From Diplonema papillatum (lineage: Eukaryota; Euglenozoa; Diplonemea; Diplonemida; Diplonemidae): DNA of 64,000 nucleotides. The first letter of the stretch is position 1; every line of letters starts with the position of its first letter. Below are positions 52,801-58,534 of the stretch, piece by piece. Made by a program: the position numbers and the translations under genes. The notes under the pieces are model-generated. The model saw only the letters and a program-made list of their open reading frames with translations, did not search any database and had not been told where the DNA came from. Where the stretch lies: the NCBI GenBank assembly GCA_030068145.1, contig JAPJBO010000163.1:124001-188000 (forward strand). The letters are read 5' to 3'.

Positions 52801-55288
52801 TCAGCCCTAGCTTCCAACTCTCTCCGCATCTCGACCAGTTTCGCCTCTTCTTCTTCCTTCTGTATCCGCTCCTCCTCCTCCTGCCGCTCCTTGAGCTTGT
52901 ACATGTTGCACCGGTTCTTCATTTCCTGGATCATGTTGCTGTGGCGCTGCAACTTGTCGTTCGTCCAACCCAGCTTGTTCGGGCTGGCCCAGTGGCCTTC
53001 GAGGCGGACTTGCTTCGCGGTGTCGGACAACAGGCGGAATGCAACGATCACGGTCCGTTCGGCATCGTCGGTTTCTCGGCGGATCAGTCGCTTGTTCAGC
53101 TGGCTCGACGACCCCCGGAAGACTACGGCGGTCCGGCGAGGAACCTGCGGTAAAAAGTGTGGGGTCATACAGAGGCCATGCGGGCACCGTGCATACTGGG
53201 GGCTGTTTTGCTTGCATTTCAAACGATCGCGTGTGGTGTGCGAGATGCCTTACTTGCTCATTGAGTGCAAGCAGTCGGAGATGATTACATGTGGTGAGCG
53301 AGATGCCTACCTGTTCATCGAGTGTAAACAGGCCTTTGCTCCGGGATGATCCCATATGGTGAGCTAGATGCCCAATCTCATCGAGTGCAAGCAGGCGTTC
53401 GTTCAGGGAGCTCTCGCCACCGTTGCTTTCTTCGTTTCTTCTTTTCTGTTTGTGCGCACTAGTGGCACTCGCCTGTGGCAAAACTCTTTATATCTTGATG
53501 ATGTTGAAGGACCGGTCCTCTGGAGTCTCTGGCGGAGCAATCTTGGGGAATCGTAGCATAAATATTAGGTTGCCACGCACGCACGGTCGACTCCAGCTCG
53601 AGTTGACATAGGCCGTAATCTCTGACTTTTGAAAGACGGTACATGCTACATCCAGGCAGAACATTTGATTCGCGGACCCAAAGTTTGTTTGTGCGTGCCG
53701 GGTGATCGTTTTCCCACTTGTATTTACGCTGTGTATATTCAGGTAAGGAATTCTGATCAACCACCAAAACACGCTGTCTACGTCTTTTTAGCCTACACAA
53801 TACATTATAGGGCAACCCGCAAGATTGTTGGTACTAAAAAGAAGGCGAAAGCGGAGAGATAGTCGCGCATACGGAGACTTCGATGGGTTTCGAGTCCTTG
53901 TCCGGGGACGAGAAGGAGAAGGTGCAGGAGTTGTTGAGAACTACGAAGGCCATGTCGGAGACGAAGGCGTTGGGGCACTGGAGGGGTTCGAAGCTCAGGT
54001 TCGCGTCGGACTTGCCCCAGTCCTGCTCCATCGCGAGGACGTGGTCCGGCTCGACGCCGAGAGGGAACGTCGAGAGCGTCGCCGGGATGCTCTGCAGCGG
54101 CCGCAGCACGCGCTCGCGCAGGAACTGCGGTACCGGGACCGTGACGCTGTGGGCGAGCTTCTTGTCCTCGTCGTACTGCCACCCGAAGTACTGCATTGCC
54201 CGGCCGGGTACCAGGTCGTGGGGCCACCAGAAGCCCTCGTCGAGAACCCGCGTGATCGTTTTTTCGACTAACTCGTCGACTACGTTGTACGACAGGCACA
54301 CATCCTGCGGCACCACCGGACCCTTGTCGACGATCCTCTCCCGCGGCACACCCTGCCGCAGGGATCCGATCGACCTTCCGGACGGATCCCTTTCCCCCTG
54401 GTTCTGGTTCTGGTTCTGCCTCCGCAGGTCCGCCTTCGCCGGGAGATCCGGGCGAGTGGCTGGCGGCGCTTCGCGGGTGGGTTCCCATTGGTCGTGCGCG
54501 GGCGTGGACCTCGGGGGCGGCCGGTCGGACAGGTTTCGGTCGCCTTTTCCGCCTTTTCGCGGTGCTGCGAGCGGCGGCGGCGGCGGCGCGTCCTTGTCGG
54601 TGATGCGCGTTGGCGGCGGCTCCTGCGGCTGGCCACCGCCCTGCTGCTGCTGCTGGTAGTCCCTCTCGTCCCCCCGGTGCGAGCCGTGCCCGCGCTCCCG
54701 CCCGCGCGTGGGCGGCTTGTAGTCGTATTTGTAGTCGTAATTCGACTCCACCGCGCGAGCGCCTTCTCCACCACCACCACCCTTCCGCCCGCCCGCCGGC
54801 AGGTGCTCGTCGCGGGTACGGGGGGGCTTGCGGTTGTCGTAGGCGTCGGGCGCGGATCCCCATGCGGAGCGCTCTTCGGACCGCGGCTTCTCCCGGCGGT
54901 GGTCTCCGCCGTTGGCGGCGGCGGCGGCGCCGCCGCCGCCACCGCGCCAGGTGCGCGGCTCTCGGTCGCCGCCGCGCTTACCGCCGTCCCTGCCGTCGTC
55001 CTTGTGGTGCTGGCCGCGGTGCTTCTCGTGGATGGATCCTTCGCCCCAGGCGCTCGGCCTCTCCTGCTGGGCAGTCCCGTTCGTTCCGGCGTCCGCGGGG
55101 GGTAGCTGCTGCTGAGCGTCGCCGCTGTTGCGGCCGCGGGCTCCGCTGTTCTGGCGCGCTTCGGCGTCCTTCGCTCCGCCGCTGCCGTCACCCTTGCCGC
55201 GGCCGCCGCCGGACGCCCGGCCGCCCGTGCCCCGGCCGCGGCCGCCGCCCCGCTTCAAGTCCGCCTCCTTCCCCTCCTTGAAGGACAT
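30665..55288 (-). CDS. ALKBH5-like fold, coiled-coil, poly-Q protein (six exons, about 24.6 kb)
   Basis: Exons are 55288-53873, 53144-51896, 45647-45342, 44014-43869, 41418-41320 and 31852-30665. Phases 0, 1, 1, 0, 0 agree at every junction and sum to 1468 codons including the stop. The start is ATG at 55288 (MSFKEGKEADLKRGG) in a GCCGCCGGGATG context. Residues 1-310 are Gly/Arg/Asp-rich. Residues about 330-515 resemble the ALKBH5 2-oxoglutarate dioxygenase core: VVDELVEK..., FGWQYDEDKK, VPVPQFL, then NSCTFSF and VPRRTAVVFRG with a closing basic strand. No H-x-D iron ligand pair is present, so I infer a pseudo-enzyme. Residues 535-660 are a highly charged coiled coil. The remainder is Q/P/H-rich with long CAG/CTG tracts and ends QQRTLPP. 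RNA binding or condensate formation is a reasonable guess only. Introns 2 and 5 are packed with mobile elements. More small exons in intron 5 cannot be excluded. Confidence 0.7.
31952..32465 (+). repeat. left terminal inverted repeat of the DDE transposon
   Basis: It begins with a poly-C run then TTTGCACTAAT and ends near GGAAAACG just before the transposase start codon. It pairs with 34412-34906. Confidence 0.75.
32482..34359 (+). CDS. DDE-type transposase, superfamily unresolved
   Basis: This is 625 residues from ATG at 32482 (MPKITGLEFVESSVRAM) to TGA at 34359. The N-terminal third has a helical DNA-binding look and a short Cys cluster (TDVCDICDAGE, about residue 213). The core shows three spaced acidic positions in the right contexts: TVVVTVDFKQKG (D about 310), KVIFWMDSGRHFRS (D about 389) and FFVGGHGKNDRDQHFGAI (D about 425). 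The last, G-H-x-K-N-x-x-D-x-x-F-G, recalls transposases carrying a DUF7869-like catalytic region. The C-terminal 110 residues are Lys/Arg/Ser-rich with likely nuclear localisation signals (KKRTKKKE, PSKRQKK). It lies alone between long TIRs, so it very probably moves this element. Confidence 0.7.
   Translation: MPKITGLEFVESSVRAMQKLSPFHEETRRGQSMQRRLVASRTFCEKVSGDDLIGFFLALMTEEEKVDIWKRLSGRLSEAFNSLDDEASRRRIVSGLDWARARYRAVGMVVGDNLWKNRGKAAEIGVGGRPTVVTPEMREKVSQEHDQFSTPTSRVLKRLSKEEEEEPVTAHNLLVPYRLVYDESDLQDEVSYTTYRRMRNPKFQHLSRRTDVCDICDAGETVKSQMRRYIDANRQHLTSAHWYNANNPMFLTACLYEKMIPERVRKCMSGFLHQLMEVQHHTTSAERQRSAYRAHYTSPPAGTVVVTVDFKQKGRLPMLKQEPGKLFYSQGAFSLLGFGLHWTEDVVVRRHHVDVLLRTHNQDSMVFVRAYELVKNRLPQDRKVIFWMDSGRHFRSVLSVSRLLLDPDTQSINFFVGGHGKNDRDQHFGAISRKLEMVSKSTDILNLGQVKKAIEQIRNTTAPKLCLRSQVAEFEVLDIPNLMMISSFERDPLTGALSVHEHSGDNGFLLKKRVHVIKFKFVAKVSDKLPLGESDTDCSRCSDDIGSSASSDEQETVAEKMQKKRTKKKEMFAKMADQEIKNRARGKHPPKEKPSAKAQAKPRPKTSKSSERSSDAAPPSKRQKK
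34412..34906 (-). repeat. right terminal inverted repeat of the DDE transposon
   Basis: It runs from GCGTTTTCCTGG near 34412 to ATTAGTGCAAAG plus 22 G, the inverted partner of 31952-32465. Confidence 0.75.
34907..35405. repeat. left arm of foldback element, 21/23-bp tandem repeats
   Basis: Head-to-tail units TTCGTTTACTTTTGGAATCGG (21 bp), interspersed with a 23-bp form containing TTCGTTTCTAGTTTTGG, run to about 35175. The same unit then runs in the opposite direction (CCAAAACTAGAAACGAACC) to 35405, making the arm itself palindromic. The matching arm is at 37806-38265. Confidence 0.65.
36186..36550 (+). repeat. tandem duplication, units of about 180 bp
   Basis: TTTTAAGG(G)GG, GGCTGCTGCGAGGGAGGTGA, ATGTTGATGACGGAGCTGAT, GACGACTGGGTGCCCACGCG and TTTCGACTGGTCCCGGTGG occur twice in order, and the unit start appears a third time at 36543. 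It lies just beyond the stop codon of the minus-strand ORF at 36567, so one boundary falls at that gene's 3' end. Confidence 0.65.
36567..37118 (-). CDS. small basic, Ser/Lys/Pro-rich protein (unknown)
   Basis: This is 183 residues from ATG at 37118 (MRGETGRPPRAALISIAEH) to the stop at 36567. The first 60 residues are complex and helical (AEHMAAAMQGSSLMRELPDV). The rest is a basic tail with an internal duplication of SSSAPPSVVGTKR followed by PSQKKPPAK, probably nuclear. The frame stays open upstream without ATG through a Cys-rich stretch (TCAGCVCVVSV), and an acceptor-like TTGCGCAG occurs at about 37140, so this could be a terminal exon. It could be cargo of the surrounding foldback element or a host gene in the intron. 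Its style resembles the tail of the ORF at 38699. Confidence 0.4.
   Translation of the reverse strand: MRGETGRPPRAALISIAEHMAAAMQGSSLMRELPDVFREVSAFARIYVAADTAAPAKPSSKRARAKPAKPSAKGKKGAAKPATSRRASVSSSASSSAPPSVVGTKRCKPSQKKPPAKKPHSKPSVFSSTLSSTSSSASSSASSASSSAPPSVVGTKRGRPSQKKPPAKSSKPHSKQSKKPRSS
37212..37790 (+). repeat. TGGCCAAAATCTGG tandem array
   Basis: Units of roughly 20-33 bp built from TGGCCAAAATC(T/C)GG(C/A)AAA and ATTTGG, with a higher-order block of about 150 bp repeated at least three times. All frames stay open by composition, but none looks like a protein gene. Confidence 0.7.
37806..38265. repeat. right arm of foldback element
   Basis: Units CCGATTCCAAAAGTAAACGAA (21 bp) and CCAAAACTAGAAACGAACC variants run head to tail, inverted relative to the left arm at 34907. 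The arm is followed by a 15-G run (38268-38285) and TTTTGGCATCG. Confidence 0.65.
38393..38555. repeat. hairpin MITE-like repeat, copy 3
   Basis: ACACGGTGAGGTCCAGCC and TCAGAAGCTGGAGTTAAA are inverted at 38522-38555 (TTAACGCCAGCTTCTGAGGC). It belongs to the family described at 3115. Confidence 0.6.
38699..39424 (-). CDS. Cys/His cluster protein (B-box-like?) whose N-terminus is a minisatellite
   Basis: The longest ATG frame gives 241 residues. The first 100 are translated from the 28-bp array and are repetitive (GERVCKVHQW). The unique part (38699-39115) reads VECAPCKRSK, then WCCENHHGSEGG, FCEKHRMTICATC and ECCSWHKRQG. That is C-x2-H and C-x2-C pairs spaced much like the second half of a B-box. 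A Lys/Arg/Pro-rich tail (KRRRETTTPQRKKK) ends at 38699. It lies in intron 5 of the ALKBH5-like gene on the same strand, so it could instead be an alternative exon. The true start is uncertain because every array unit supplies an ATG. Confidence 0.4.
   Translation of the reverse strand: MGERVCKVHRWREGVQSAPGARGCAKCTMGERVCKVHQWREGVQSAPWARGCAKCTRGERVCKVHHGREGVQSAPGERVYQVHHGREGVQSAPWARECKVRQKVECAPCKRSKRTVVWCCENHHGSEGGLAVKFCEKHRMTICATCVTVAECCSWHKRQGVPAPPITPSPARKASAPVKRRRETTTPQRKKKCPAPPVKAKAKAAGACKPARKGRVAKQPREDDDSNECERQKHDTIRPKR
39120..39718. repeat. 28-bp minisatellite, about 21 units
   Basis: The unit is CCCTCTCGCCCATGGTGCAC followed by TTTGCACA, with sub-variants CCCCTGG, CCACTGG and CCACCGG at the centre. 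Because 28 is not a multiple of three, translation cycles through all frames, giving a 28-residue super-repeat in each. On the minus strand units with the ATGG variant carry CACCATGGGCG, an optimal start context. Confidence 0.8.
41320..41418 (-). CDS. exon 5 of the ALKBH5-like gene
   Basis: This is 33 codons (QTPPQPYSQQGMYGQQQ) between the acceptor TTACCGAG and the donor CAACAG/GTACTG, both phase 0. Composition matches exons 3, 4 and 6. Confidence 0.65.
41516..41563. repeat. perfect 18-bp hairpin in intron 4
   Basis: GAGTCCAGCCTGAGTCTG and its exact complement are separated by about 10 bases, preceded by repeated GAGTCTGGC words (41480-41515). It lies about 100 bp upstream of exon 5. The rest of 41570-43060 holds no supported gene. 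Confidence 0.6.
42395..42480 (+). repeat. ATTATTGTACATT short tandem repeat
   Basis: About seven irregular units of 11-13 bp (TATTGTACATTATTGTATAT). There is no other feature nearby. Confidence 0.6.
43060..43545 (+). repeat. second-subfamily YR terminus followed by the GGAGCTACCG repeat
   Basis: 43070-43375 matches 2440-2760 and 12305-12590 (GTAGACCCGCATGACCTCAC, CATTTCCTTCCAAGCTGG). 43375-43545 matches the repeat at 16178-16430. Both lie in intron 4 of the ALKBH5-like gene. Confidence 0.5.
43869..44014 (-). CDS. exon 4 of the ALKBH5-like gene
   Basis: This exon of 146 bases runs between acceptor CACCACAG/GTCATGG and donor CGTCAG/GTATAT. It enters in phase 1 and leaves in phase 0, encoding HGQQSHQPPGHGPLSYLG and a Q/H/P-rich remainder. 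Confidence 0.65.
44105..44340 (+). repeat. 240-bp dispersed repeat, copy 2
   Basis: This is a close match to 13975-14210, without the internal duplication. It is immediately followed by an A-type YR terminus. Confidence 0.55.
44337..44477 (-). repeat. A-type YR-element terminus, solo copy
   Basis: This is a full-length A repeat (TTGTTGAACGCTTACGCCC through AAAGCAGGTGCTTATACA) in intron 3, in the orientation opposite to the complete element at 45866. Confidence 0.65.
44604..44770. mobile_element. 167-bp MITE with TCGAATAATAACA inverted ends
   Basis: The left end AAAGGGGG...TCGAATAATAACA is inverted at the right (TGTTATTATTCGAACCTCCCC). A second copy of the left motif at 44729 makes a perfect 14-bp hairpin at the right end. 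The flanks CGCTT (left) and ATCCGGGGTTTTATAGTC (right) rejoin into the AAGTTCGCTTGAAACT repeat seen whole at 61549, showing that this is an insertion into that repeat. Confidence 0.55.
45342..45647 (-). CDS. exon 3 of the ALKBH5-like gene
   Basis: Acceptor CACAACAG/AGTATT and donor GCCAG/GTGTGG give 306 bases, phase 1 in and phase 1 out. It encodes YYGSGGYQGGSGAGAP, a Gly/Pro-rich centre and LGGSQERGREFWGQQFAG. Joined to exon 2 the junction reads WTSS-Q-YYGSG. Confidence 0.7.
45866..45996 (+). repeat. A1 split direct repeat
   Basis: Begins AGCACCTGCTTTGTAGGAAA and ends GCGTAAGCGTTCAACAAAAA immediately before the gag-like start codon. It is matched by A2 at 50121-50257. Confidence 0.85.
45996..47285 (+). 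pseudogene. gag-like region of YR element copy 2 (broken)
   Basis: Homologous to the 491-residue open frame of copy 1 (368-1843) over its whole length, with the same start MPKQLDRSGAVSWVK and the same basic C-terminus (KPSRKRSPKS). In this copy the frame is not continuous; roughly two or three breaks are apparent. Confidence 0.7.
47291..48226 (+). CDS. tyrosine recombinase of YR element copy 2
   Basis: This frame of about 311 residues has a phage-integrase fold. The N-terminal part (LSPGERERLVRTANAYIG to VRDFVRSLKR) resembles the core-binding helical domain. The catalytic part shows the conserved set in order: Arg in QGAARVDDVLTR, H-x-x-R in GHSLRRGALFHLL, and H followed by Tyr in SRHTTLSALMRYLPE. 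The start is uncertain because no ATG lies at the beginning of the frame, and it follows the gag-like region at once. In this class the recombinase replaces a DDE integrase and joins a circular DNA intermediate to the target. Confidence 0.8.
   Translation: MDRFPPPVAGRRGRPLLSEPPLSPGERERLVRTANAYIGDALALSTRRGIHSVYRRFLEFRRHWEAVSDDPLDVPTALVLFVTRLLARGDICAASAVQYVVNVQSAEKRLGRPVDSQLVRDFVRSLKRAGAMKPSKQAVPVTKDELHHAVRLESDPSVRVALALAWQGAARVDDVLTRKAEHITEGAGFWAVNWVGSKSDPFRLGQVTGVILPPAQDQELRSLLSQTPPGRLLFPNIPFRRVVSALKRANLSLTGHSLRRGALFHLLRSGVDLRVIQSVSRHTTLSALMRYLPEAEVPLVRNTAEASASLL
48230..49992 (+). CDS. reverse transcriptase - RNase H of YR element copy 2
   Basis: The frame is open from 47785, overlapping the YR gene in another register; recognisable domain sequence begins near 48550. 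RT motifs include FVCDGRKLNAIM, SVVFLADARSYFYQFRLD, VAMCMGWSWAPAIAQ and LPWVDNFVVVGD. RNase H follows, with acidic positions in SVTLWTDASSSWWAAVL, FLKELFAVLRGI, VRLMVDNLPAVQ and QRADPYTRG. No protease, integrase or methyltransferase follows; the stop lies 30 bases before B1. The RT-RH arrangement without DDE integrase fits the DIRS/Ngaro order. Confidence 0.85.
50021..50336 (+). repeat. B1-A2-B2 terminal repeat block of the YR element
   Basis: B1 50021-50120 (GACCCATTTTGTAGTTGTAT to CCCCTCGAGTATTTTT), A2 50121-50257 and B2 50258-50336 repeat each other in the order expected for split direct repeats. B1 and B2 differ by one base in a C run. Confidence 0.85.
50610..50803 (-). repeat. solo A-B terminus of a YR element
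   Basis: On the minus strand an A repeat is followed by a B repeat, the same order as A2-B2, with no internal genes. It lies 270 bp from the intact element and in the opposite orientation. Confidence 0.65.
50838..51080. repeat. cluster of three perfect hairpins
   Basis: GCAGATTTAGACC/GGTCTAAATCTGC with a 3-base loop (about 50838-50866); AATGCCC/GGGCATT with a 9-base loop (about 51018-51040); and CCAAATTCCGTCAG joined to CTGACGGAATTTGG, a 28-bp perfect palindrome (about 51051-51078). None is related in sequence to the others. No gene is visible between 50840 and 51740; GACGGAATTTGG recurs at about 51700. Confidence 0.6.
51748..51875. repeat. chimeric B/A terminus junction
   Basis: A B repeat in the orientation of the intact element (AAGCGTTCAACAAAAAAGAC to AAGGCAGCCCCTC) passes at the shared word CTCAAGTATTT into the tail of an A repeat in the opposite orientation (CCTACAAAGCAGGTGCTTAT). 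It lies about 20 bases downstream of the exon 2 donor. Confidence 0.55.
51896..53144 (-). CDS. exon 2 of the ALKBH5-like gene: end of the fold, coiled coil, Q/P-rich
   Basis: Acceptor TTTTACCGCAG/GTTCCT; donor CTCGC/GTATGCG (phase 1). It starts VPRRTAVVFRGSSSQLNK, closing the ALKBH5-like fold. A conserved-looking segment (EGHWASPNKLGWTNDKLQ) follows, then about 125 residues of E/R/Q-rich coiled coil, poly-Q and a Pro/Gly/His-rich end. CAG/CTG tracts lie at 52535-52590. Confidence 0.75.
53873..55288 (-). CDS. exon 1 of the ALKBH5-like gene: RGG-like region and main part of the fold
   Basis: 472 codons from the ATG at 55288 to donor GTCTCC/GTATGC (phase 0). Residues 8-35 are Gly/Arg-rich (RGGGRGRGTGGRASGGGRG), up to 310 is Asp/Arg/Gly/Gln-rich, and from 314 the sequence becomes complex. 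Intron 1 (53145-53872) contains no visible element. Confidence 0.75.
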
Positions 55289-55362
55289 CCCGGCGGCCCC
55301 GCTTCCCCTCGCGCACCACCACCACCACCCCCTCGGGCGCGGCAACCGAACGGCTTATCTAC

Positions 55363-55372
55363 TCTATATAAA
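55363..55372 (-). promoter_or_regulatory. candidate TATA box of the ALKBH5-like gene
   Basis: TATATAGA after a T run on the minus strand, about 75 bases upstream of the first ATG. Position and sequence suit a core promoter; nothing else supports it. Confidence 0.3.
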
Positions 55373-55973
55373 AAAAGATAGCCCCGCGGAACGATGGAAA
55401 ACGGGTTCCTTCTTTTATATTTTTTGCGGGGTTGTTGATGTTTCTTCTTCTTTTCTTCTGCTTCTCCTCCTCCTTCCCTCTCCCGGTGTTACTGGAAAAG
55501 GGGTGTGTTCCTCTCCTTTACTGTGTGGTTCAAAGGTGACCTCGTTCGTTACTGTTGGGAGGGGGGGGGGGGTGATGGGGGGAAGCGAAGGAGAAAGTGT
55601 GGAACCAACGGCGGGCTCTGCTTTCTTCTTCTTCTTTTTTTTTTTTTTTTGCTGAGGAAGATCCTTCCTTTTCTCCTGCAAAAAAAGAAAGCGTTGCTGT
55701 ATTTCGCCTGCACCGCAGCGAGTTGGAACAGCACCCGGAAGAGCCAGATTAGTGCGAACGCTTAACATGATTTCGGCCTTCATCAAGGCAAAGTCCGCTT
55801 CGTTCAGGAGACCCCGATCCGCCAGGCCATGAGGCGTTCCAGTTCCTCGAAATGAGAACCAGGCATTGTGTTGTTGTTTTTTGATCTTTTCGAGTGAAGT
55901 TTTCTCAGTCCTATCGGCAGTTAGCAGAGTCGCCTCTTCCCGTACCGTACGAGTGAATACTCCAATACGGTCA

Positions 55974-56846
55974 GCTGTCGGTCCCGATGTTAACAGTTGT
56001 TGCTGTCGGTCCCGATGTTAACAGTTGTTGCTGTCGGTCCCGATGTTAACAGTTGTTGCTGTCGGTCCCGATGGTAACAGTTGTTGCTGTCGGTCCCGAT
56101 GTTAACAGTTGTTGCTGTCGGTCCCGATGTTAACAGTTGTTGCTGTCGGTCCCGATGTTAACAGTTGTTGCTGTCGGTCCCGATGTTAACAGTTGTTGCT
56201 GTCGGTCCCGATGTTAACAGTTGTTGCTGTCGGTCCCGATGTTAACAGTTGTTGCTGTCGGTCCCGATGTTAACAGTTGTTGCTGTCGGTCCCGATGTTA
56301 ACAGTTGTTGCTGTCGGTCCCGATGTTAACAGTTGTTGCTGTCGGTCCCGATGTTAACAGTTGTTGCTGTCGGTCCCGATGTTAACAGTTGTTGCTGTCG
56401 GTCCCGATGTTAACAGTTGTTGCTGTCGGTCCCGATGTTAACAGTTGTTGCTGTCGGTCCCGATGTTAACAGTTGTTGCTGTCGGTCCCGATGTTAACAG
56501 TTGTTGCTGTCGGTCCCGATGTTAACAGTTGTTGCTGTCGGTCCCGATGTTAACAGTTGTTGCTGTCGGTCCCGATGTTAACAGTTGTTGCTGTCGGTCC
56601 CGATGTTAACAGTTGTTGCTGTCGGTCCCGATGTTAACAGTTGTTGCTGTCGGTCCCGATGTTAACAGTTGTTGCTGTCGGTCCCGATGTTAACAGTTGT
56701 TGCTGTCGGTCCCGATGTTAACAGTTGTTGCTGTCGGTCCCGATGTTAACAGTTGTTGCTGTCGGTCCCGATGTTAACAGTTGTTGCTGTCGGTCCCGAT
56801 GTTAACAGTTGTTGCTGTCGGTCCCGATGTTAACAGTTGTTGCTGT
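55974..56846. repeat. 28-bp minisatellite, 31 almost identical units
   Basis: The unit is TGTCGGTCCCGATGTTAACA followed by GTTGTTGC. Only one internal unit (about 56070) and the last unit differ visibly. No unit contains a spacer, which excludes CRISPR. It lies upstream of the ALKBH5-like gene and next to the foldback element at 56961. 55400-55970 holds homopolymer-rich DNA without a gene. Confidence 0.9.
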
Positions 56847-56960
56847 AGGTCTCGTTCCGGGGTCAGACATTGTGGCTGCAGACTCTCTCCGGTCCAGTGA
56901 TGCAAAGCAAGCTATCGATCGCGCGACACGATGGAACGTCATCAGGGAATGAGGGTGTTT

Positions 56961-57795
56961 CAAATCTGCGTGTCTTCCGTCTGGAAACTGGGAATAGTGA
57001 CGATGCAAACTTGCCGTGGCTGGACCATGCTCAGGGACCTGGCCGCCGCAAGGCTGAAAGGCTGTTTTTTTTCGCGGACGAGGATTTCGAATGAGTGCAA
57101 GCGGCTGAAGCACGAGAAAGTTCGATCGAAAGGGTAGTCACCTAGTGGGCTAATGCAGAACCACTACAGCTCGGTGATACGTCACCAAACGACGATTCAC
57201 CAGCGCTCAGGGAGTGATGGGCCTAACTTCGGAGGTTCACGTTCACGCATTCAAAGCTAATTTCGCAACTTAGGGGAGATGGAGATGCTCGCCTGGCCTT
57301 TCCAGCCCCGTTCAGCCCCCCCTGAGGCCTGCGGTTTGGGTTTTGATGTTTTTCCTTAAGGAATTGCCTAGGAATTGGCTTGTGGGAGTGATTTGACCTT
57401 CTTTTCGCATTCTGCAGCCATTATTTCAGCCTAAACGAGCGTCCGACCACTTTTCCCGCCCTTTCGGAGCATTTTATGGGCACCTGAGTGGTAGGTTTCG
57501 AGTTTTGGATTTCTGGTGACGCCCCCCTTGGGTTTTCTGATGCTTTTCCTTAGCTGGTGAATCGTCTTTCGATGTCGTATCACCGAGCCGTAGTGGACCT
57601 GCAATAGCCCACTAGGTGACTACCCTTTCGATCGAACTTTCTCGTGCTTCGGCCGCTTGCACTCATTCGAAATCCTCGTCCGCAAAAAAACAGCCTTTCA
57701 GCCTTGCGGAGGCCAGGTCCCTGAGCGTATAGTCCTGCCACGGCAAGTGTGCATCGTCACTATTCCAGATTTCAGACGAAAGACATGCAGATTTG
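56961..57795. mobile_element. foldback element with 244-bp inverted arms
   Basis: The left arm 56961-57204 and right arm 57552-57795 are inverted copies at roughly 90% identity or better: CAAATCTGC, GGAATAGTGACGATGCA, AAGGCTGAAAGGCTGTTTTT, GACGAGGATTTCGAATGAGT, AAGTTCGATCGAAAGGGTAG, GATTCACCAGC. The 347-bp centre has no open frame of note. It is a non-autonomous hairpin element; the autonomous partner is not in the window. Confidence 0.7.
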
Positions 57796-58378
57796 ATACC
57801 CCTATATTATAGCCTGCGACAGCCGACTGTGATAGACAGCAGCAGGCACTTCTTAGGAAATAGGGTGGACTGGCTCACCCAGCACACTGTCCTAAACGTT
57901 TTCAGCTCAGTTCTCTTGCTGCTTGGCCTTTGTACCTTTTGGTCTTGTCCAACTTTCTCACGTGCTCCCGCGTTCAGGCAATCCAGCCAAACGAGAAAGA
58001 GAAAAGGGACTGTCTGTCACTGGTATTACAGAAGCTTCGGTTGCCCTGGAAAGGACCACCGATGCATAGCGATAGGGACGAAGCGGAGATGACGGTGTAA
58101 CAAGCAGTAGCGCGGTGCTATCCAAATCGCAAATACACGACTCCTGCAGGAGTCCGGTAGGTGTCTTTTTGGGGTTTCCTCATACCAAACGGGTAGGTGG
58201 TACGGTCCTTTGACAGAGTGAGCCGATGCCTCTCATCTCACCTTTAGGCGGGACCTTGAGTCGCTGAGTCACGCATGCCCTTGACAGACGCTAGCGTCCT
58301 ACATTTCGCACGCACGTCGCAGTCGTTGGGTGGTATTGACAAGGGGTTTCATCGGACACTCGGATGAGCTTCGTTACT

Positions 58379-58534
58379 TCACTGCCGCAGGTTCCCCCTG
58401 CCCTGGGAGGTCCGCTTGGCTGCCTTCGGGTTGCGTTTCCGCGTTGGTGTTGTTGCTTCGCTTTTGGACTCCTTCTTCGACTTCGCACGGTCCCAACGTC
58501 CTGGTCTGCCCTTGGTGCACGTCTTGCGCTCATT
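58379..58534 (-). CDS. orphaned last exon of the FN3 gene
   Basis: The acceptor AACTGCGCAG precedes AATGAGCGC at 58534; the frame encodes 51 residues (NERKTCTKGRPGRWDRAK, then a Lys/Arg/Thr-rich tail) and stops at TGA 58379. It joins in phase 0 to the donor CCAGAACAG/GTGAGT at 59109, which only the third copy of the triplicated segment carries. The basic tail continues the style of the preceding segment, supporting the join. Confidence 0.5.
   Translation of the reverse strand, partial: NERKTCTKGRPGRWDRAKSKKESKSEATTPTRKRNPKAAKRTSQGRGNLRQ

Noticed and set aside
51921-53153. Leu/Arg-rich plus-strand frame of 410 residues
   Set aside because: Antisense of ALKBH5-like exon 2; composition is the complement of the coiled coil and poly-Q.
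55974-56846. CRISPR-like regular array
   Set aside because: Units are contiguous 28-bp repeats with no spacers, in a eukaryotic context; it is a minisatellite.
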